The notes: generated by a model not told the origin, from the letters alone. Shown: positions 17,545 through 27,242, numbered from the stretch's first letter. The stretch is 64,000 bases of DNA from Herbaspirillum sp. Sphag64 (GCF_014192645.1 NZ_JACHYE010000004.1:186001-250000); one strand, 5' to 3'. Translations and numbers: made by a program.

Positions 17545-18615
17545 TTAGTGTAATACCTCCAGCACCAGATCGCCCATCCGCGAACAGGAGATGATGTTGT
17601 CACCCTTGCTGGCAATATCCGCCGTACGCCAGCCGTTTTTCAGTACCTGTCGGACGGCGGATTCGATTCGCTGCGCCGCGTTTTTCTGACCAAGACTGTG
17701 CCGCAGCATCATGGCAACCGACATGATCGTTGCCAGCGGATTGGCCATGTCCTTGCCAGCAATCGTTGGTGCCGATCCATGCCCCGGCTCATACAGGCCT
17801 TGTCCACGCTCGTTGAGTGATGCCGTCGCCAGCATGCCGATGGAGCCAGTCAGCATGGCTGCCTCGTCTGAAAGGATGTCGCCGAACAGATTGGCGGTCA
17901 CGATGACATCAAACTGACGCGGGTCACGTACCAGTTGCATGGCCACGTTATCAACGTAGAGATGCGTAAGCGTCACATCCGGATAGTGCAGACCAACCTC
18001 GGTAAATATGGTGCGCCACAGCTCACTGGTTTCCAGCACATTGGCCTTGTCGACCGAACACAGTGACTTGCGTGGCCGGCTAGCAGCAAAGCGGAAGGCA
18101 AAATGGGCAATCCGGCTGATCTCCGATTCGCTGTAGCACATGGTATTGAAGGCATGCCGTTGGCCATCGTCATGCCGACCGATCGCGCGCGGCTGGCCGA
18201 AATAAACATCGCCGACCTGCTCACGGATGAGCATGATGTCGAGATCCCTGACGATCTCGGCTTTCAGCGGCGAAGCATCAATGAGCTCCGGAAACAATAC
18301 CGCCGGCCTCAGGTTGGCAAACAGCGCGAGGTCCTGCCGGATCGCCAGCAAGCCACTTTCGGGGCGCATTGGACGTGGCAACTGGTCGTATTGTGGCCCG
18401 CCTACTGCACCCAGCAAAATCGCATCGGCCTGTTGGCACAACTGGCGTGTCTGCGGCGGATAAGGGCTGCCATGCTGGTCGTAGGCAGCGCCACCGATGG
18501 ATGCTTCTTCCAATGTGATCGGTAATCCTTCCTGTTTGAAAACGTCGAGTACGCGTACCGCCTGACGCACAATTTCCGGACCGATGCCGTCGCCCGGCAA
18601 GATGGCAATGTTCAT
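17545..18615 (-). CDS. leuB: 3-isopropylmalate dehydrogenase-like enzyme
   Basis: A 356-residue member of the isopropylmalate/isocitrate dehydrogenase family: oxidative decarboxylation of a 2-alkylmalate with NAD+ and a divalent metal. Landmarks are [11 protein letters not shown] at the N-terminus, [34 protein letters not shown], a metal-binding [22 protein letters not shown] and the NAD-binding [19 protein letters not shown]. The segment [18 protein letters not shown] departs from the usual RELTGGIYFGxPRG of leucine-biosynthetic LeuB. No leuC or leuD is adjacent. It may therefore be a paralogue acting on another malate derivative. It is divergent from a branched-chain-amino-acid-type ABC transporter. 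Confidence 0.85.
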   Translation of the reverse strand: MNIAILPGDGIGPEIVRQAVRVLDVFKQEGLPITLEEASIGGAAYDQHGSPYPPQTRQLCQQADAILLGAVGGPQYDQLPRPMRPESGLLAIRQDLALFANLRPAVLFPELIDASPLKAEIVRDLDIMLIREQVGDVYFGQPRAIGRHDDGQRHAFNTMCYSESEISRIAHFAFRFAASRPRKSLCSVDKANVLETSELWRTIFTEVGLHYPDVTLTHLYVDNVAMQLVRDPRQFDVIVTANLFGDILSDEAAMLTGSIGMLATASLNERGQGLYEPGHGSAPTIAGKDMANPLATIMSVAMMLRHSLGQKNAAQRIESAVRQVLKNGWRTADIASKGDNIISCSRMGDLVLEVLH

Positions 18616-18797
18616 GAGCAGATTTCCTGAAGTAATGTCTGCTGCCGATCATAGACAGCCGTGCAACCACTAACAAGGCAGGTAACGATACGGGTATACA
18701 AACTACTACCCTGACTGAATGCGTGCATTGCCTAACACGTAATGACAGTACCCCCGGTATACTTCGCTCTGTTCGCGCAGACGCGCTCACGGCCGTG

Positions 18798-20711
18798 ATG
18801 GCCAGCATTGTTCCCATGACACTATCGAGTCTCCTCGCTCAACTGATGAATGGTCTCGCCGAGGCCTCTACGCTATTTCTCGTGGCGGCAGGTCTGTCGC
18901 TGATTTTTGGTGTGACGCGGATCGTCAATTTTGCCCATGGCTCGTTTCACATGCTGGGCATTTATCTGGCCTATACCCTGGTCGCGCACCTTGGTGGCGG
19001 CCCGTGGGGTTTCTGGGGCGCGATTGGGTTGGCAGCGCTCACCGTGGCTGTGTTAGGGGCAGTGGTAGAGGTATTGATATTGCGACGCTTGTATGGTGCA
19101 CCGGAGTTACTGCAGTTACTGGCGACCTTTGCGCTCGTGCTGGTGATCAAAGATGCGAGCCTGTGGTTATGGGGGGCCGAAGATCTGTTTGGGCCACGTG
19201 CGCCGGGCTTGGCCGGGGCGGTAATGATCGCCGGACAGCGGCTGGGGCAATATGATCTGCTCTTGATTGTCATCGGACCATTGATTCTGGCCCTGATGTC
19301 GCTCCTGCTCAATCGCACGCGCTGGGGAACGCTGATCCGGGCGGCAACCCAGGACCGGGAAATGCTGGCGGCATTGGGTGTCAATCAGGCCTGGCTGTTT
19401 ACCAGTGTGTTTGCGCTCGGATGCTTGCTGGCTGGGCTTGGTGGCGCGTTGCAGTCGCCGCGTGTACCGGCCACGCTGTCGCTGGATCTGGATACGATCG
19501 GCAATGCTTTCGTGGTCGTGGTGGTGGGTGGTATGGGTTCGCTCAATGGTGCGTTTCTGGCGGCGCTGCTGATTGCTGGAGTCAAGGCACTGTGCGTTGC
19601 TCTTGGGACAGTGACACTGGGAGACACCACGATCGTATTTTCCAAGCTGACTCTGGTGGTGGAGTTTCTGGTGATGGCCATTGTTCTAGTCTGGCGCCCC
19701 TGGGGATTATGTGGCAAGCCGCAGTCAACGCAACGCAGCCGGGTTGATCTTGATCCACCCTTGCATGCAGCAAGCCGCTGGCAGTGCCATGGTGGCGTGC
19801 TGTTGCTGCTACTGTTGATCGCCGCACCCTTGTTGTCGCCGCAGTTTCCTTATCTGACGGTATTACTGGTAGAAATCCTGATTGCCATTCTGTTCGCGGT
19901 CAGCCTGCACTTCATCATGGGGCCCGGTGGCATGCATTCGTTTGGTCACGCGGCGTATTTTGGCGCGGGCGCTTACGCTGCTGCGCTGCTGTTGATCCGG
20001 CTACATCAGCCAATGCTGGTCGCGTTGGCAATGGGGCCGCTGTTTGGCGCACTGGCAGCCCTATTATTTGGCTGGTTCTGCGTGCGCTTGTCAGGTGTGT
20101 ATCTGGCGATGTTGACGCTCGCGTTTGCCCAGATCACCTGGGCTGTCGTTTTTCAGTGGGATGACGTGACCGGTGGCAGCAATGGCTTGATCGGTATCTG
20201 GCCGGATGATTGGGCCGCCTCACCAGTGGTGTTCTACTATCTGGCGCTGGGCATGAGCGTAGCGGGTGTGCTGCTACTGCGACGCGTCGTGTTTGCACCG
20301 TTCGGCTTAGCACTGCGTGCAACGCGTGACGCCGCGATGCGGGCCGAGACAATTGGCATTGACGGGCGGCGCACGCAATGGCTGGCATTCATTCTGGCTG
20401 GTGCGGTGTGTGGTCTGGCAGGGGCCTTGTTTGCTTTCTCAAAGGGCAGCATTTCCCCTGATGCAGTGAGCATCGGGCGTTCAGTCGATGGTCTTGTGAT
20501 GGTCATGCTGGGCGGCGTACAAAGTCTGCTGGGGCCAGTTGTCGGTGCCGCATTATTTACCTGGTTGCAGGATCTGATTGCGCGCGAGACCGATTATTGG
20601 CGTGCATTGCTAGGGCTGACGATACTGGCGCTGGTCATGCTGTTTCCGGACGGGCTGGCGGGTGGTTTCACCAGACTATTTCAGCGCGCTATCAGGCGGG
20701 AGACGTCATGA
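18798..20711 (+). CDS. fused LivH-LivM-type ABC transporter permease
   Basis: A permease of about 637 residues in which the two permeases of the branched-chain amino acid/urea ABC family are one polypeptide. The N-terminal half is LivH-like (GLSLIFGVTRIVNFAHGSFH, then a GGMGSLNGAF loop). The C-terminal half, from about residue 330, is LivM-like (HFIMGPGGMHSFGHAAYFGA, then VYLAMLTLAFAQITWAVVF and TGGSNGL). The frame extends upstream to a GTG at 18723. I prefer the ATG at 18798 or 18816, because the hydrophobic domain begins just after; no start has a strong ribosome site. The stop overlaps the next ATPase gene by four bases. No substrate-binding protein gene is present. The ligand is unknown. 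Confidence 0.85.
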   Translation: MASIVPMTLSSLLAQLMNGLAEASTLFLVAAGLSLIFGVTRIVNFAHGSFHMLGIYLAYTLVAHLGGGPWGFWGAIGLAALTVAVLGAVVEVLILRRLYGAPELLQLLATFALVLVIKDASLWLWGAEDLFGPRAPGLAGAVMIAGQRLGQYDLLLIVIGPLILALMSLLLNRTRWGTLIRAATQDREMLAALGVNQAWLFTSVFALGCLLAGLGGALQSPRVPATLSLDLDTIGNAFVVVVVGGMGSLNGAFLAALLIAGVKALCVALGTVTLGDTTIVFSKLTLVVEFLVMAIVLVWRPWGLCGKPQSTQRSRVDLDPPLHAASRWQCHGGVLLLLLLIAAPLLSPQFPYLTVLLVEILIAILFAVSLHFIMGPGGMHSFGHAAYFGAGAYAAALLLIRLHQPMLVALAMGPLFGALAALLFGWFCVRLSGVYLAMLTLAFAQITWAVVFQWDDVTGGSNGLIGIWPDDWAASPVVFYYLALGMSVAGVLLLRRVVFAPFGLALRATRDAAMRAETIGIDGRRTQWLAFILAGAVCGLAGALFAFSKGSISPDAVSIGRSVDGLVMVMLGGVQSLLGPVVGAALFTWLQDLIARETDYWRALLGLTILALVMLFPDGLAGGFTRLFQRAIRRETS

Positions 20712-21526
20712 ATCAAGAAACTCCGCAACTTCAGCAACCTCAGCCTAGCCTGCTGCAATTGCGCCATCTCAAAAAATCTTATGGAGGTGTTCAGGCGCTC
20801 GACGATGTTTCTTTCGACCTGCCTGCCGGTCAGTTACTGGCCTTGCTTGGGCCCAATGGCGCTGGCAAGTCGACCTGTTTCAATATCATCAATGGTCAGA
20901 CCCGTGCTGATGCCGGCGAGGTCTTGCTGGCGGGCCGGAACATTGCTGGGCTTTCGCCGAGGCAGATCTGGGGGCTGGGCGTTGGTCGCACCTTTCAGGT
21001 CGCCACGACATTCGGCAGCATGACCGTGCTGGAGAATGTATTGACCGCGCTGTTGTCGCATCAGCGCAAGAGTTGGCATCTGTGGCGACCTGCTGCCACT
21101 GCTGCGGTCTATGCCGCAGCACGCGACGAGGCCATGTTGCTGCTGGGCGAGGTTGGTATGGCTGAACAGGCCGGCAGAGCTAGCAGTGCATTGGCCTATG
21201 GCGATGTCAAACGACTTGAACTAGCGATGGCATTGGCGCATCGGCCGCGTCTGCTGTTGATGGACGAACCGACCGCCGGCATGGCCACTGCCGAGCGTCA
21301 TGCCTTGATGGCATTGACCCGTCGACTGGTCGACGAGCGCGAACTGGCGGTGCTGTTTACCGAGCACAGCATGGATGTCGTGTTTGCCTTCGCCGATCAC
21401 ATGGTGGTGCTGGCGCGTGGCAAGCAGATTGCCAGTGGTGACGGAGAGACCATCCGCCGGGATCCGCTGGTGCAGCAGGTATATTTTGGCAGTGGTAAAA
21501 CATTTGCCGCAGCAGGCGACCTATGA
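20708..21526 (+). CDS. ABC transporter ATP-binding protein, LivG type
   Basis: A 272-residue ATPase subunit of a branched-chain amino acid/urea-type ABC importer. Walker A is GPNGAGKS, Walker B is LLLMDEPTAG, and the switch histidine is in LFTEHSMD. The signature motif reads LAYGDVKRLELA, the LSYGxxRxLE variant normal for LivG rather than LSGGQ. A TFQVATTFGSMTVLENV Q-loop segment is also LivG-like. The ATG at 20708 overlaps the permease stop (ATGA), and the 3' end overlaps the next ATPase gene by four bases, showing tight coupling of all three subunits. It works at the inner face of the cytoplasmic membrane. Confidence 0.9.
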   Translation: MNQETPQLQQPQPSLLQLRHLKKSYGGVQALDDVSFDLPAGQLLALLGPNGAGKSTCFNIINGQTRADAGEVLLAGRNIAGLSPRQIWGLGVGRTFQVATTFGSMTVLENVLTALLSHQRKSWHLWRPAATAAVYAAARDEAMLLLGEVGMAEQAGRASSALAYGDVKRLELAMALAHRPRLLLMDEPTAGMATAERHALMALTRRLVDERELAVLFTEHSMDVVFAFADHMVVLARGKQIASGDGETIRRDPLVQQVYFGSGKTFAAAGDL

Positions 21527-22248
21527 ATAAGCATCTTGCAGCCCCATTGTTGCAGGTTCGAGCCCTGCATGCGTTTTATGGCCGGGCACAGGTACTCTTT
21601 GATCTGAATCTCGAGGTGCAGCGTGGCGAAGTGGTGGCCTTGCTCGGGCGTAACGGTGCGGGAAAATCGACCACCATGAAAGCCATCATGGGTTTGCTGG
21701 CAGGGTCACAAGGGCAGATCATCTTCCGTGATCAGGACATCGGACGGCTCAAGGCGCACCAGATTGCCCGTCTCGGAATGGCTTATGTTCCTGAGGACCG
21801 TCGGATCTTTACCGAACTCAGTGTCGTACAAAATCTCGACCTCGGGCGTCAGCCAGTGCGTGTTGATGCCGTGCACTGGACGCCAGAAAAGCTGTTTGCC
21901 CTGTTCCCCACTCTGGGCGACATGCCGCGTCGTCCAGGCGGGCAGATGAGTGGTGGCGAGCAGCAGATGCTGACGGTAGCCCGCAGCCTGATGGGCAACC
22001 CCTATCTGATCCTGCTGGATGAACCCTCCGAAGGGGTTGCGCCGGTCATCGTCGAGCAGATGGCTGAAATGATCTTGCAATTGAAACGCGCTGGTATGGC
22101 TGTATTGCTGTCGGAGCAGAACCTGCATTTTGCGGCGCTGGTCAGTGATCGTGCCTGTGTGATTGAAAGTGGCCATTTGCGCTATCAGGGATCGATGCAG
22201 CAATTGTTGAACGAACCTGCCGTACAACAAGCCTACCTGGCGTTGTGA
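21523..22248 (+). CDS. ABC transporter ATP-binding protein, LivF type
   Basis: A 241-residue second ATPase of the same importer. Walker A is GRNGAGKST, the Q-loop region is YVPEDRRIFTELSVVQNL, the signature is MSGGEQQML, Walker B is LILLDEPSEGVAPVIV, and the switch segment is LLSEQNLHFA. This is the LivF/UrtE pattern. The start overlaps the LivG-type gene by four bases. The operon ends here: the next sequence is a gap of about 450 bases with a terminator at 22482, and no binding-protein or enzyme gene follows, so the transporter is incomplete in this locus. Confidence 0.9.
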   Translation: MNKHLAAPLLQVRALHAFYGRAQVLFDLNLEVQRGEVVALLGRNGAGKSTTMKAIMGLLAGSQGQIIFRDQDIGRLKAHQIARLGMAYVPEDRRIFTELSVVQNLDLGRQPVRVDAVHWTPEKLFALFPTLGDMPRRPGGQMSGGEQQMLTVARSLMGNPYLILLDEPSEGVAPVIVEQMAEMILQLKRAGMAVLLSEQNLHFAALVSDRACVIESGHLRYQGSMQQLLNEPAVQQAYLAL

Positions 22249-22699
22249 GGCGTATCCTCTCAAAATTTCCCTATGGAAATGAAGCGCTGTAGTTGCATGT
22301 TCACATATCAGGAAAACTCCTATATCGACAAGCCGAGCTGTGGCAGACAATTCACTCATCAACAGTTTCAAGTGAATTACCGGTAATGCAGTACGGCAAG
22401 TTTGTGTAGTGGGGTGAGCGAGTGAGGTGCAGTGTGCGCAAGCAAGGCCTTACAGCCGATGTGACGAGCATCGGCGCACTTTAAGCGGTTTGCAATTTAT
22501 TGCAGACCGCTTTTTTTTGTACTCCTATTATCTCGTTTGACGACATGCCATCCAACGCCGCAGGATTTTGTTCTTCCAGAGCTCTATTTTGACGTATTTC
22601 CTTCTCCACAAACGTGTTTGCTGACCTGCTTTCAGTGACCCATTCCTGAGGATCGGGCGTAAAGTATGTCGATCAAAAAAATAGAAGGAGAACGTGGCT
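22249..22699. other. intergenic region with tandem hairpins before aceE
   Basis: No protein gene is convincing in these 451 bases. Bases 22455-22475 form a hairpin (GCCGATG, seven-base loop, CATCGGC), followed at once by the terminator at 22482-22518. The region could be the 3' end of a small RNA or only the LivF terminator zone. Downstream (22519-22684) presumably holds the aceE promoter, ending in the aceE ribosome site AAGGAG at 22685-22690. Confidence 0.45.
22482..22518 (+). terminator. rho-independent terminator
   Basis: AAGCGGTTTGCAAT, a two-base loop region, ATTGCAGACCGCTT and a run of eight T. The stem is about 14 base pairs with one mismatch. It lies about 230 bases after the LivF-type stop, which is far for a simple operon terminator. 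Confidence 0.85.
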
Positions 22700-25396
22700 A
22701 TGTCATCCAGCGCAGGCATTGGACAAGAGATTGATCTCGATGCACAAGAGACCCAAGAATGGCTGCAAGCGCTGCAAAGCGTGTTGCAGGAAGTCGGCCC
22801 TGAACGGGCGCGTTTCCTGCTGTCACGTCTGAGCGCGGCGGCCCAGCAATGGGGTGTCAACTGGCGTGATGCACGTAATACGCCCTATATCAACACGGTA
22901 CGCGTTGAGCAGGAGCCACCATTCCCTGGCGGTTCTGACGCTCAGGTCATGGAAGAGCATCTGGCGTCAATCATGCGCTGGAATGCGCTGGCGATGGTAG
23001 TGCGCGCCAACCGCGCCTATGGCGAACTGGGCGGTCACATCGCCAGCTATGCGTCGGCAGCGGATCTGTTTGAGGTTGGTTTCAATCATTTTTTCCGTGC
23101 GCGCGATCAGCAAACCGAGGGTGGCTTTGCGGGCGATCTGGTCTACTTTCAGCCGCATTCTGCACCGGGTATTTATGCACGGGCTTTCCTCGAAGGTGCC
23201 CTGAGCGAACAGGATCTGGATTTTTATCGACGCGAGATTGAAGCAAAAAAACGCGGGCAACAAGGGTTGTCTTCCTATCCGCATCCCTGGCTGATGCCCA
23301 ATTTCTGGCAGTTTCCTACCGGGTCCATGGGCATTGGTCCGATCAATGCGATTTATCAGGCACGCTTCCTGCGCTATCTGGAGCATCGGGGTTTGTTGCC
23401 GGACCAGGGACGCAAGGTGTGGGGCGTGTTTGGTGATGGTGAAATGGATGAACCTGAGTCATTGGCGGCACTCAGCCTGGCTGCACGTGAAAAACTCGAC
23501 AATCTGATCTTCGTGGTCAACTGCAACCTGCAGCGACTCGATGGTCCGGTGCGTGGCAACGGTCATATTGTCGATGAGCTGGAAACCCTGTTTGCAGGTG
23601 CTGGCTGGAATGTCATCAAGCTGCTCTGGGGCTCCGACTGGGACAGCCTGTTTGCACGCGACGCCGATGGCGCTTTGATGGATGCTCTCAATCGCACGGT
23701 AGATGGCCAGTTGCAGACTTTTGCTGCCAATGATGGGGCCTTCAACCGCGAGCATTTCTTTGGACAGAATGCGGCTACGCGCAAGATTGCCGCTACCCTG
23801 ACCGACGAAGAGATTAACCGGCTGCGGCGCGGTGGTCACGACATGAAGAAAATTCATGCCGCTTATCATGCCGCTGCCGGTCATCAAGGTCAGCCGACCG
23901 TGATTCTGGCGCAGACCAAAAAGGGTTACGGTATGGGCGCTGCAGGGGAAGGAAAGATGACTACGCACCAGCAAAAGAAGCTCGATGAAGACGCCTTGAT
24001 TGCATTCCGTAATCGTTTCAAATTACCGCTGAGCGATGAGCAATGTACCAATCTGGCTTTCTACAAGCCTGCCGCTGACAGCGCCGAGATGCGCCACCTG
24101 CTGGCGCGACGTGCGGCGCTGGGCGGTTATATGCCACGTCGCACGACCACTCATCAGCCGCTGACGGTGCCGCCGCTGGAGACCCATGCGCGCTTCGCAC
24201 TGGAGGCTCAGGGGCGTGAAATGTCCAGCACCATGGCACTGGTACGGATACTTGGCAGCCTGCTCAAGGATCCGGCGCTGGGTAGCCATGTCGTGCCTAT
24301 CGTCGCTGATGAAGCGCGTACCTTTGGCATGGCCAATCTGTTCCGGCAGGTTGGTATTTACTCTTCGCAAGGGCAGTTGTACGAACCGGAGGATATCGGT
24401 TCCATCCTCTATTATCGCGAAGCCAAAGACGGACAGATTCTGGAGGAGGGAATCACTGAAGCCGGTGCAATCTCTTCCTGGACCGCAGCAGCGACCAGTT
24501 ATGCCGTGCATGGTTTGCCGATGCTGCCGTTCTACATTTATTACTCGATGTTTGGCTTCCAGCGCATCGGTGACCTGATCTGGGCCGCTGCGGATCAACG
24601 TGCCCGGGGTTTCCTGATCGGTGCCACCTCAGGGCGCACCACGCTTGGTGGTGAAGGCTTGCAGCATCAGGATGGCAGCAGTCACATCATGGCCGCCGGC
24701 ATCCCCAATTGCGTTGCCTATGATCCTGCCTATGCCTATGAACTGGCGATCATCGTCGATGAGGGCATGCGCCGCATGCTGGAACGTAATGAAGATGTCT
24801 TCTATTACCTGACCGTTACCAACGAAAACGAAATCCAGCCCAATCTGCCGGGTGATCCACAGTTGCGCGAAGGTGTTCTGCGCGGCATGTACTGCCTGCA
24901 AACACAAGCAGCTGCGCAGGTACGTCTGCTGGCAGCGGGCCCCTTGCTCAAGGAAGCACTGGCGGCAGCACAACTGTTGCAGTCGAATTTTGGTATCTGC
25001 GCTGAAGTCTGGAGTGTCACCAGCTTCACCGAGCTGGCACGCGATGGCATTGCGGCAGATCGCGCCAATCGTCTGATGCCAGGCAGCCACGCACCAGCAT
25101 ACGTGCGTAGCCAACTGGAGCAGAGTACGGCACCGGTCATTGCGGTGAGTGACTATGTACGCAGTCTGCCAGAGAGTATTCGCGCCTACGTGCCGGCAAC
25201 GTTTGTCACGCTCGGGACCGATGGTTTTGGTCGTAGTGATACGCGTGCCAATCTGCGCGATTTCTTTGAAGTGGACGCGCGCTGGATTGCCTACACGGCC
25301 GTGACCGAAGTCTGGCCGGGTGATGCTGCGCACTGGCAGCAGGCGGCTGTTACGCTTGGTATTGATCTGGATAAACCCTTGCCAAGCACTGTTTAG
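22700..25396 (+). CDS. aceE: pyruvate dehydrogenase E1 component, homodimeric
   Basis: An 898-residue thiamine-diphosphate enzyme of the AceE type: E1 of the pyruvate dehydrogenase complex, which decarboxylates pyruvate and acetylates the lipoyl group of E2. The TPP-binding motif is GDGEMDEPES near 245, ending at VVNCNLQ about 28 residues later. Other AceE landmarks include YPHPWLMPNFWQFPTGSMG, KKGYGMG and VADEARTFGM. I start at the ATG at 22700, nine bases after AAGGAG; the GTG at 22694 is too close to it. No aceF or lpd follows, unlike the usual aceE-aceF-lpd operon, so this is probably a second, solitary copy. An SDR gene follows after 99 bases. Confidence 0.93.
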   Translation: MSSSAGIGQEIDLDAQETQEWLQALQSVLQEVGPERARFLLSRLSAAAQQWGVNWRDARNTPYINTVRVEQEPPFPGGSDAQVMEEHLASIMRWNALAMVVRANRAYGELGGHIASYASAADLFEVGFNHFFRARDQQTEGGFAGDLVYFQPHSAPGIYARAFLEGALSEQDLDFYRREIEAKKRGQQGLSSYPHPWLMPNFWQFPTGSMGIGPINAIYQARFLRYLEHRGLLPDQGRKVWGVFGDGEMDEPESLAALSLAAREKLDNLIFVVNCNLQRLDGPVRGNGHIVDELETLFAGAGWNVIKLLWGSDWDSLFARDADGALMDALNRTVDGQLQTFAANDGAFNREHFFGQNAATRKIAATLTDEEINRLRRGGHDMKKIHAAYHAAAGHQGQPTVILAQTKKGYGMGAAGEGKMTTHQQKKLDEDALIAFRNRFKLPLSDEQCTNLAFYKPAADSAEMRHLLARRAALGGYMPRRTTTHQPLTVPPLETHARFALEAQGREMSSTMALVRILGSLLKDPALGSHVVPIVADEARTFGMANLFRQVGIYSSQGQLYEPEDIGSILYYREAKDGQILEEGITEAGAISSWTAAATSYAVHGLPMLPFYIYYSMFGFQRIGDLIWAAADQRARGFLIGATSGRTTLGGEGLQHQDGSSHIMAAGIPNCVAYDPAYAYELAIIVDEGMRRMLERNEDVFYYLTVTNENEIQPNLPGDPQLREGVLRGMYCLQTQAAAQVRLLAAGPLLKEALAAAQLLQSNFGICAEVWSVTSFTELARDGIAADRANRLMPGSHAPAYVRSQLEQSTAPVIAVSDYVRSLPESIRAYVPATFVTLGTDGFGRSDTRANLRDFFEVDARWIAYTAVTEVWPGDAAHWQQAAVTLGIDLDKPLPSTV

Positions 25397-25495
25397 TATC
25401 GAGTATCACAGGTGCTGCTGGTATAGTAAAACCTTCTGCGGGACGTCAAGTTCACTGAATCTGGCTCACGGAAACCAGCTCAAGGAGAAGAGTAG

Positions 25496-26254
25496 ATGGC
25501 AGCACCGAAACGCATTGCATTGGTCACCGGCGCCGGCTCTGGCATTGGTCGCCATATTGCACTGGCGCTATTGCGCGATGGCTATGGCGTTGCACTCGCC
25601 GGCCGGCGTCGTGCTGCGCTTGACGATACTGTACAGGCGGCCGCTGAGTTCGGCGCGAATGCGCTGGTTGTTACCGCCGATGTCAGTGATCCTGCTTCAG
25701 TAAGCAGCTTGTTTGAGGAGACCGCTTCGCATTTCGGACGACTTGATCTGTTGTTCAATAATGCCGGTGTATTTGCGCCGCCGACCTCAATTGAGGAGCT
25801 CAGTCTCGAACATTGGAAGGCAGCGGTCGACATTAACCTGACGGGCGCTTTTCTATGCACGCAGGCGGCCTTCCGTATCATGAAGCAGCAATCGCCGCAT
25901 GGTGGTCGCATCATCAACAACGGTTCGATTTCCGCGCATGTGCCGCGGCCATTCTCGGCAGCCTATACGGCGACCAAGCATGCCATTACCGGGCTTACCA
26001 AATCGACTTCGCTGGATGGACGGCGCTACGATATTGCTTGTGGTCAGATTGATATCGGCAATGCGTCGACCGATATGACCGAGTTGATGAAGAAAGGAAT
26101 CCTGCAGGCCGATGGCTCGACCCAGGTTGAGCCAACCATGGATGTGGCGCATGTCGCCAAGGCAGTGCTGTATATGGATAGCCTGCCGCTGGATGCCAAC
26201 GTGCAATTCATGACGGTGATGGCGACCAAGATGCCGTTTATCGGTCGCGGCTAA
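25496..26254 (+). CDS. SDR-family oxidoreductase
   Basis: A 252-residue classical short-chain dehydrogenase. The cofactor loop is TGAGSGIG at 12-19, the NNAG motif is at about 90, and the catalytic Ser-Tyr-Lys set reads [20 protein letters not shown] (S, then Y-x-x-x-K). No Asp is obvious after strand 2 ([10 protein letters not shown]), and the arginines suggest NADPH preference. The ribosome site CAAGGAGAAGAGTAG precedes the ATG. It follows aceE on the same strand by 99 bases and is convergent with ubiX. Unlike the SDR remnant at 719, this copy is complete. The substrate is unknown. Confidence 0.9.
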   Translation: MAAPKRIALVTGAGSGIGRHIALALLRDGYGVALAGRRRAALDDTVQAAAEFGANALVVTADVSDPASVSSLFEETASHFGRLDLLFNNAGVFAPPTSIEELSLEHWKAAVDINLTGAFLCTQAAFRIMKQQSPHGGRIINNGSISAHVPRPFSAAYTATKHAITGLTKSTSLDGRRYDIACGQIDIGNASTDMTELMKKGILQADGSTQVEPTMDVAHVAKAVLYMDSLPLDANVQFMTVMATKMPFIGRG

Positions 26255-26320
26255 GCAGGTAAGGCTCGGTGCAGTAACAGGCGTCAGTCGGGCAGCAATC
26301 ACCTGACTGGCTTCGCTGGC

Positions 26321-26920
26321 CTAATTGGCGGGATGCTTCATGCCATTCCAGCGTGGCGTCAATGCATGCTCAATGGCAAACAGATCCAGCACACGACCCA
26401 CGGTGTGGTCGATCATTTCCTGAATGGATTGCGGCCGCTGGTAAAAGCCGGGCAGTGGCGGGAAGATGATGCCGCCCATTTCGGTGACGGCGGTCATGTT
26501 GCGCAGATGCGCCAGATTGAACGGTGTTTCGCGCACCATCAGTACCAGCCGACGGCGCTCCTTGAGCACCACATCGGCGGCACGTGTGATCAGATTGTCG
26601 GACAAGCCGTTGGCTACCGCTGCCAGTGTCTTCATGGAGCAGGGCGCAACGATCATGCCGCTGGAGGCAAATGAGCCGCTGGCAATCGAGGCGCCAACAT
26701 CACGTACCGGATGTACGACATCCGCCAGCGCTTCGACATCCTTGCGTTTCATGTCGAGTTCCTGATGCAGATTCAGCACGCCCGCTTCGGAGATCAGCAG
26801 ATGGGTTTCGACTGGGGTCTCACGCAACACCTGCAGCAGGCGCACGCCATACGCCACACCGGTTGCACCGGTGATGGCGATGATCAGACGAGTAGGAGAT
26901 GCTGTCGGTACGCTCGACAT
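26321..26920 (-). CDS. ubiX: flavin prenyltransferase UbiX
   Basis: A 199-residue flavoprotein that joins a dimethylallyl unit to FMN to make prenyl-FMN, the cofactor of UbiD-type decarboxylases in ubiquinone synthesis. Landmarks are IIAITGATGVAYGVRLL (FMN phosphate site), SGSFASSGMIVAPCSMKTLAAVANGLSDNL and LVLMVRETPFNLAHLRNM. I start at the ATG at 26920, which lies seven bases after the grxD stop and matches the family's usual N-terminus; the longer frame to 26959 lies inside grxD. The two genes are probably cotranscribed. Confidence 0.92.
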   Translation of the reverse strand: MSSVPTASPTRLIIAITGATGVAYGVRLLQVLRETPVETHLLISEAGVLNLHQELDMKRKDVEALADVVHPVRDVGASIASGSFASSGMIVAPCSMKTLAAVANGLSDNLITRAADVVLKERRRLVLMVRETPFNLAHLRNMTAVTEMGGIIFPPLPGFYQRPQSIQEMIDHTVGRVLDLFAIEHALTPRWNGMKHPAN

Positions 26921-26927
26921 GCGCGAC

Positions 26928-27242
26928 TTATTCTGCCTTGAACAGGGTTTGCAGTTCACCCGATTCGTACATCTCGCTCATGATGTCAGAGCCGCCGATG
27001 AATTCGCCTTTGACATACAGTTGCGGGATGGTTGGCCAGTTGGAGTATTCCTTGATGCCTTGACGTACGTCAGCACTTTCCAGCACGTTGACGGTCACGA
27101 TATTCTCAGCGCCGCTGGCCTTGAGCAACTGGATAGCCTTGCCCGAAAAGCCACATTGTGGAAACTGCGCGGTCCCTTTCATGAACAGCACGACAGGGTT
27201 TTGGGTAACGGTTTCCTTGATCCAGGATTGCACATCGCTCAT
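26928..27242 (-). CDS. grxD: monothiol glutaredoxin, Grx4 family
   Basis: A 104-residue monothiol glutaredoxin with the active site CGFS (QCGFSGKA near residue 30) and the downstream WPTIPQLYVKGEFIGGSDI glutathione-binding segment. These proteins bind a [2Fe-2S] cluster with glutathione as a dimer or with BolA, and serve iron-sulfur cluster delivery. The length is standard. It stands just upstream of ubiX with a seven-base gap. Confidence 0.95.
   Translation of the reverse strand: MSDVQSWIKETVTQNPVVLFMKGTAQFPQCGFSGKAIQLLKASGAENIVTVNVLESADVRQGIKEYSNWPTIPQLYVKGEFIGGSDIMSEMYESGELQTLFKAE

Noticed and set aside
22249-22454. Known structured RNA (6S, SRP RNA, tmRNA, RNase P or riboswitch) before aceE
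   Set aside because: No characteristic core of these RNAs could be recognised; only simple hairpins near the end are supported.
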